A stretch of 6,844 nucleotides of DNA from an uncultured Clostridia bacterium. GTDB lineage: Bacteria; Bacillota; Clostridia; Oscillospirales; Oscillospiraceae. The number at the start of each line of letters is the position of its first letter. Position 1 is the stretch's first letter. Made by a program: the position numbers and the translations under genes. The notes below the pieces were generated by a model. The model was not told the DNA's origin. It was given only the letters and a program-made list of their open reading frames with translations, and made no database searches. The DNA lies in contig CAMHRJ010000125.1 of NCBI GenBank assembly GCA_946187475.1, forward strand, positions 1-6,844, read 5' to 3'. This document shows, in pieces, positions 6,835 to 6,844 of this stretch.

Positions 6835-6838
6835 CTCC
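6835..6838 (-). promoter_or_regulatory. Ribosome binding site of the NifH-like gene
   Basis: GGAG on the minus strand lies 6 bases before the ATG at 6826-6828 and supports that start. The same bases could be the end of an upstream reading frame (AAG CTG GAG TAA, stop at 6832-6834), which would make this another tightly packed junction. Too little sequence remains to the window edge to show an upstream gene or promoter. Confidence 0.6.
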
Positions 6839-6844
6839 AGCTTT

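Overview
The window comes from an endospore-forming, anaerobic Firmicute. The spoIIE gene at the left end indicates spore formation, and the [FeFe]-hydrogenase maturation genes indicate an anaerobe. The high GC content suggests a gut-type clostridium of the Oscillospiraceae sort, but that placement is inference from composition and gene content, not from a marker gene. Every real gene lies on the minus strand, so transcription runs from high to low coordinates.

From 6828 down to 1400 there is one compact five-gene operon. In order it encodes a nitrogenase-type Fe protein (NifH family), two different nitrogenase component-1 proteins (NifD/NifK superfamily), the H-cluster maturation GTPase HydF and the radical SAM maturase HydE. 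Each stop codon overlaps the next start by 4 to 7 bases, or 19 if a GTG start is used for the second component-1 gene. The set is therefore almost certainly cotranscribed and translationally coupled. It ends at a strong hairpin just after hydE. The upstream end is cut by the window, and the operon probably continues there.

The 144-base gap at 1256-1399 holds that terminator and then the apparent promoter of spoIIE. The promoter has near-consensus -35 and -10 elements with an unusual 21-base spacer and a possible Spo0A box upstream. This is the layout known for the Bacillus subtilis spoIIE promoter. From 1255 to the left edge is the first 418 codons of spoIIE: the membrane domain and cysteine-bearing linker are present, and the phosphatase domain lies outside.

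The point of greatest interest is the fusion of a nitrogenase-like reductase (one Fe protein plus two component-1 subunits, with no nifB, nifE or nifN in view) to two of the three H-cluster assembly genes in a single coupled operon. The component-1 proteins are short. One lacks a recognisable FeMo-cofactor histidine, and the other has serine where a P-cluster cysteine is expected, so dinitrogen reduction is unlikely. A role tied to maturation of the [FeFe]-hydrogenase, or to another organometallic or reductive step, is an open hypothesis.
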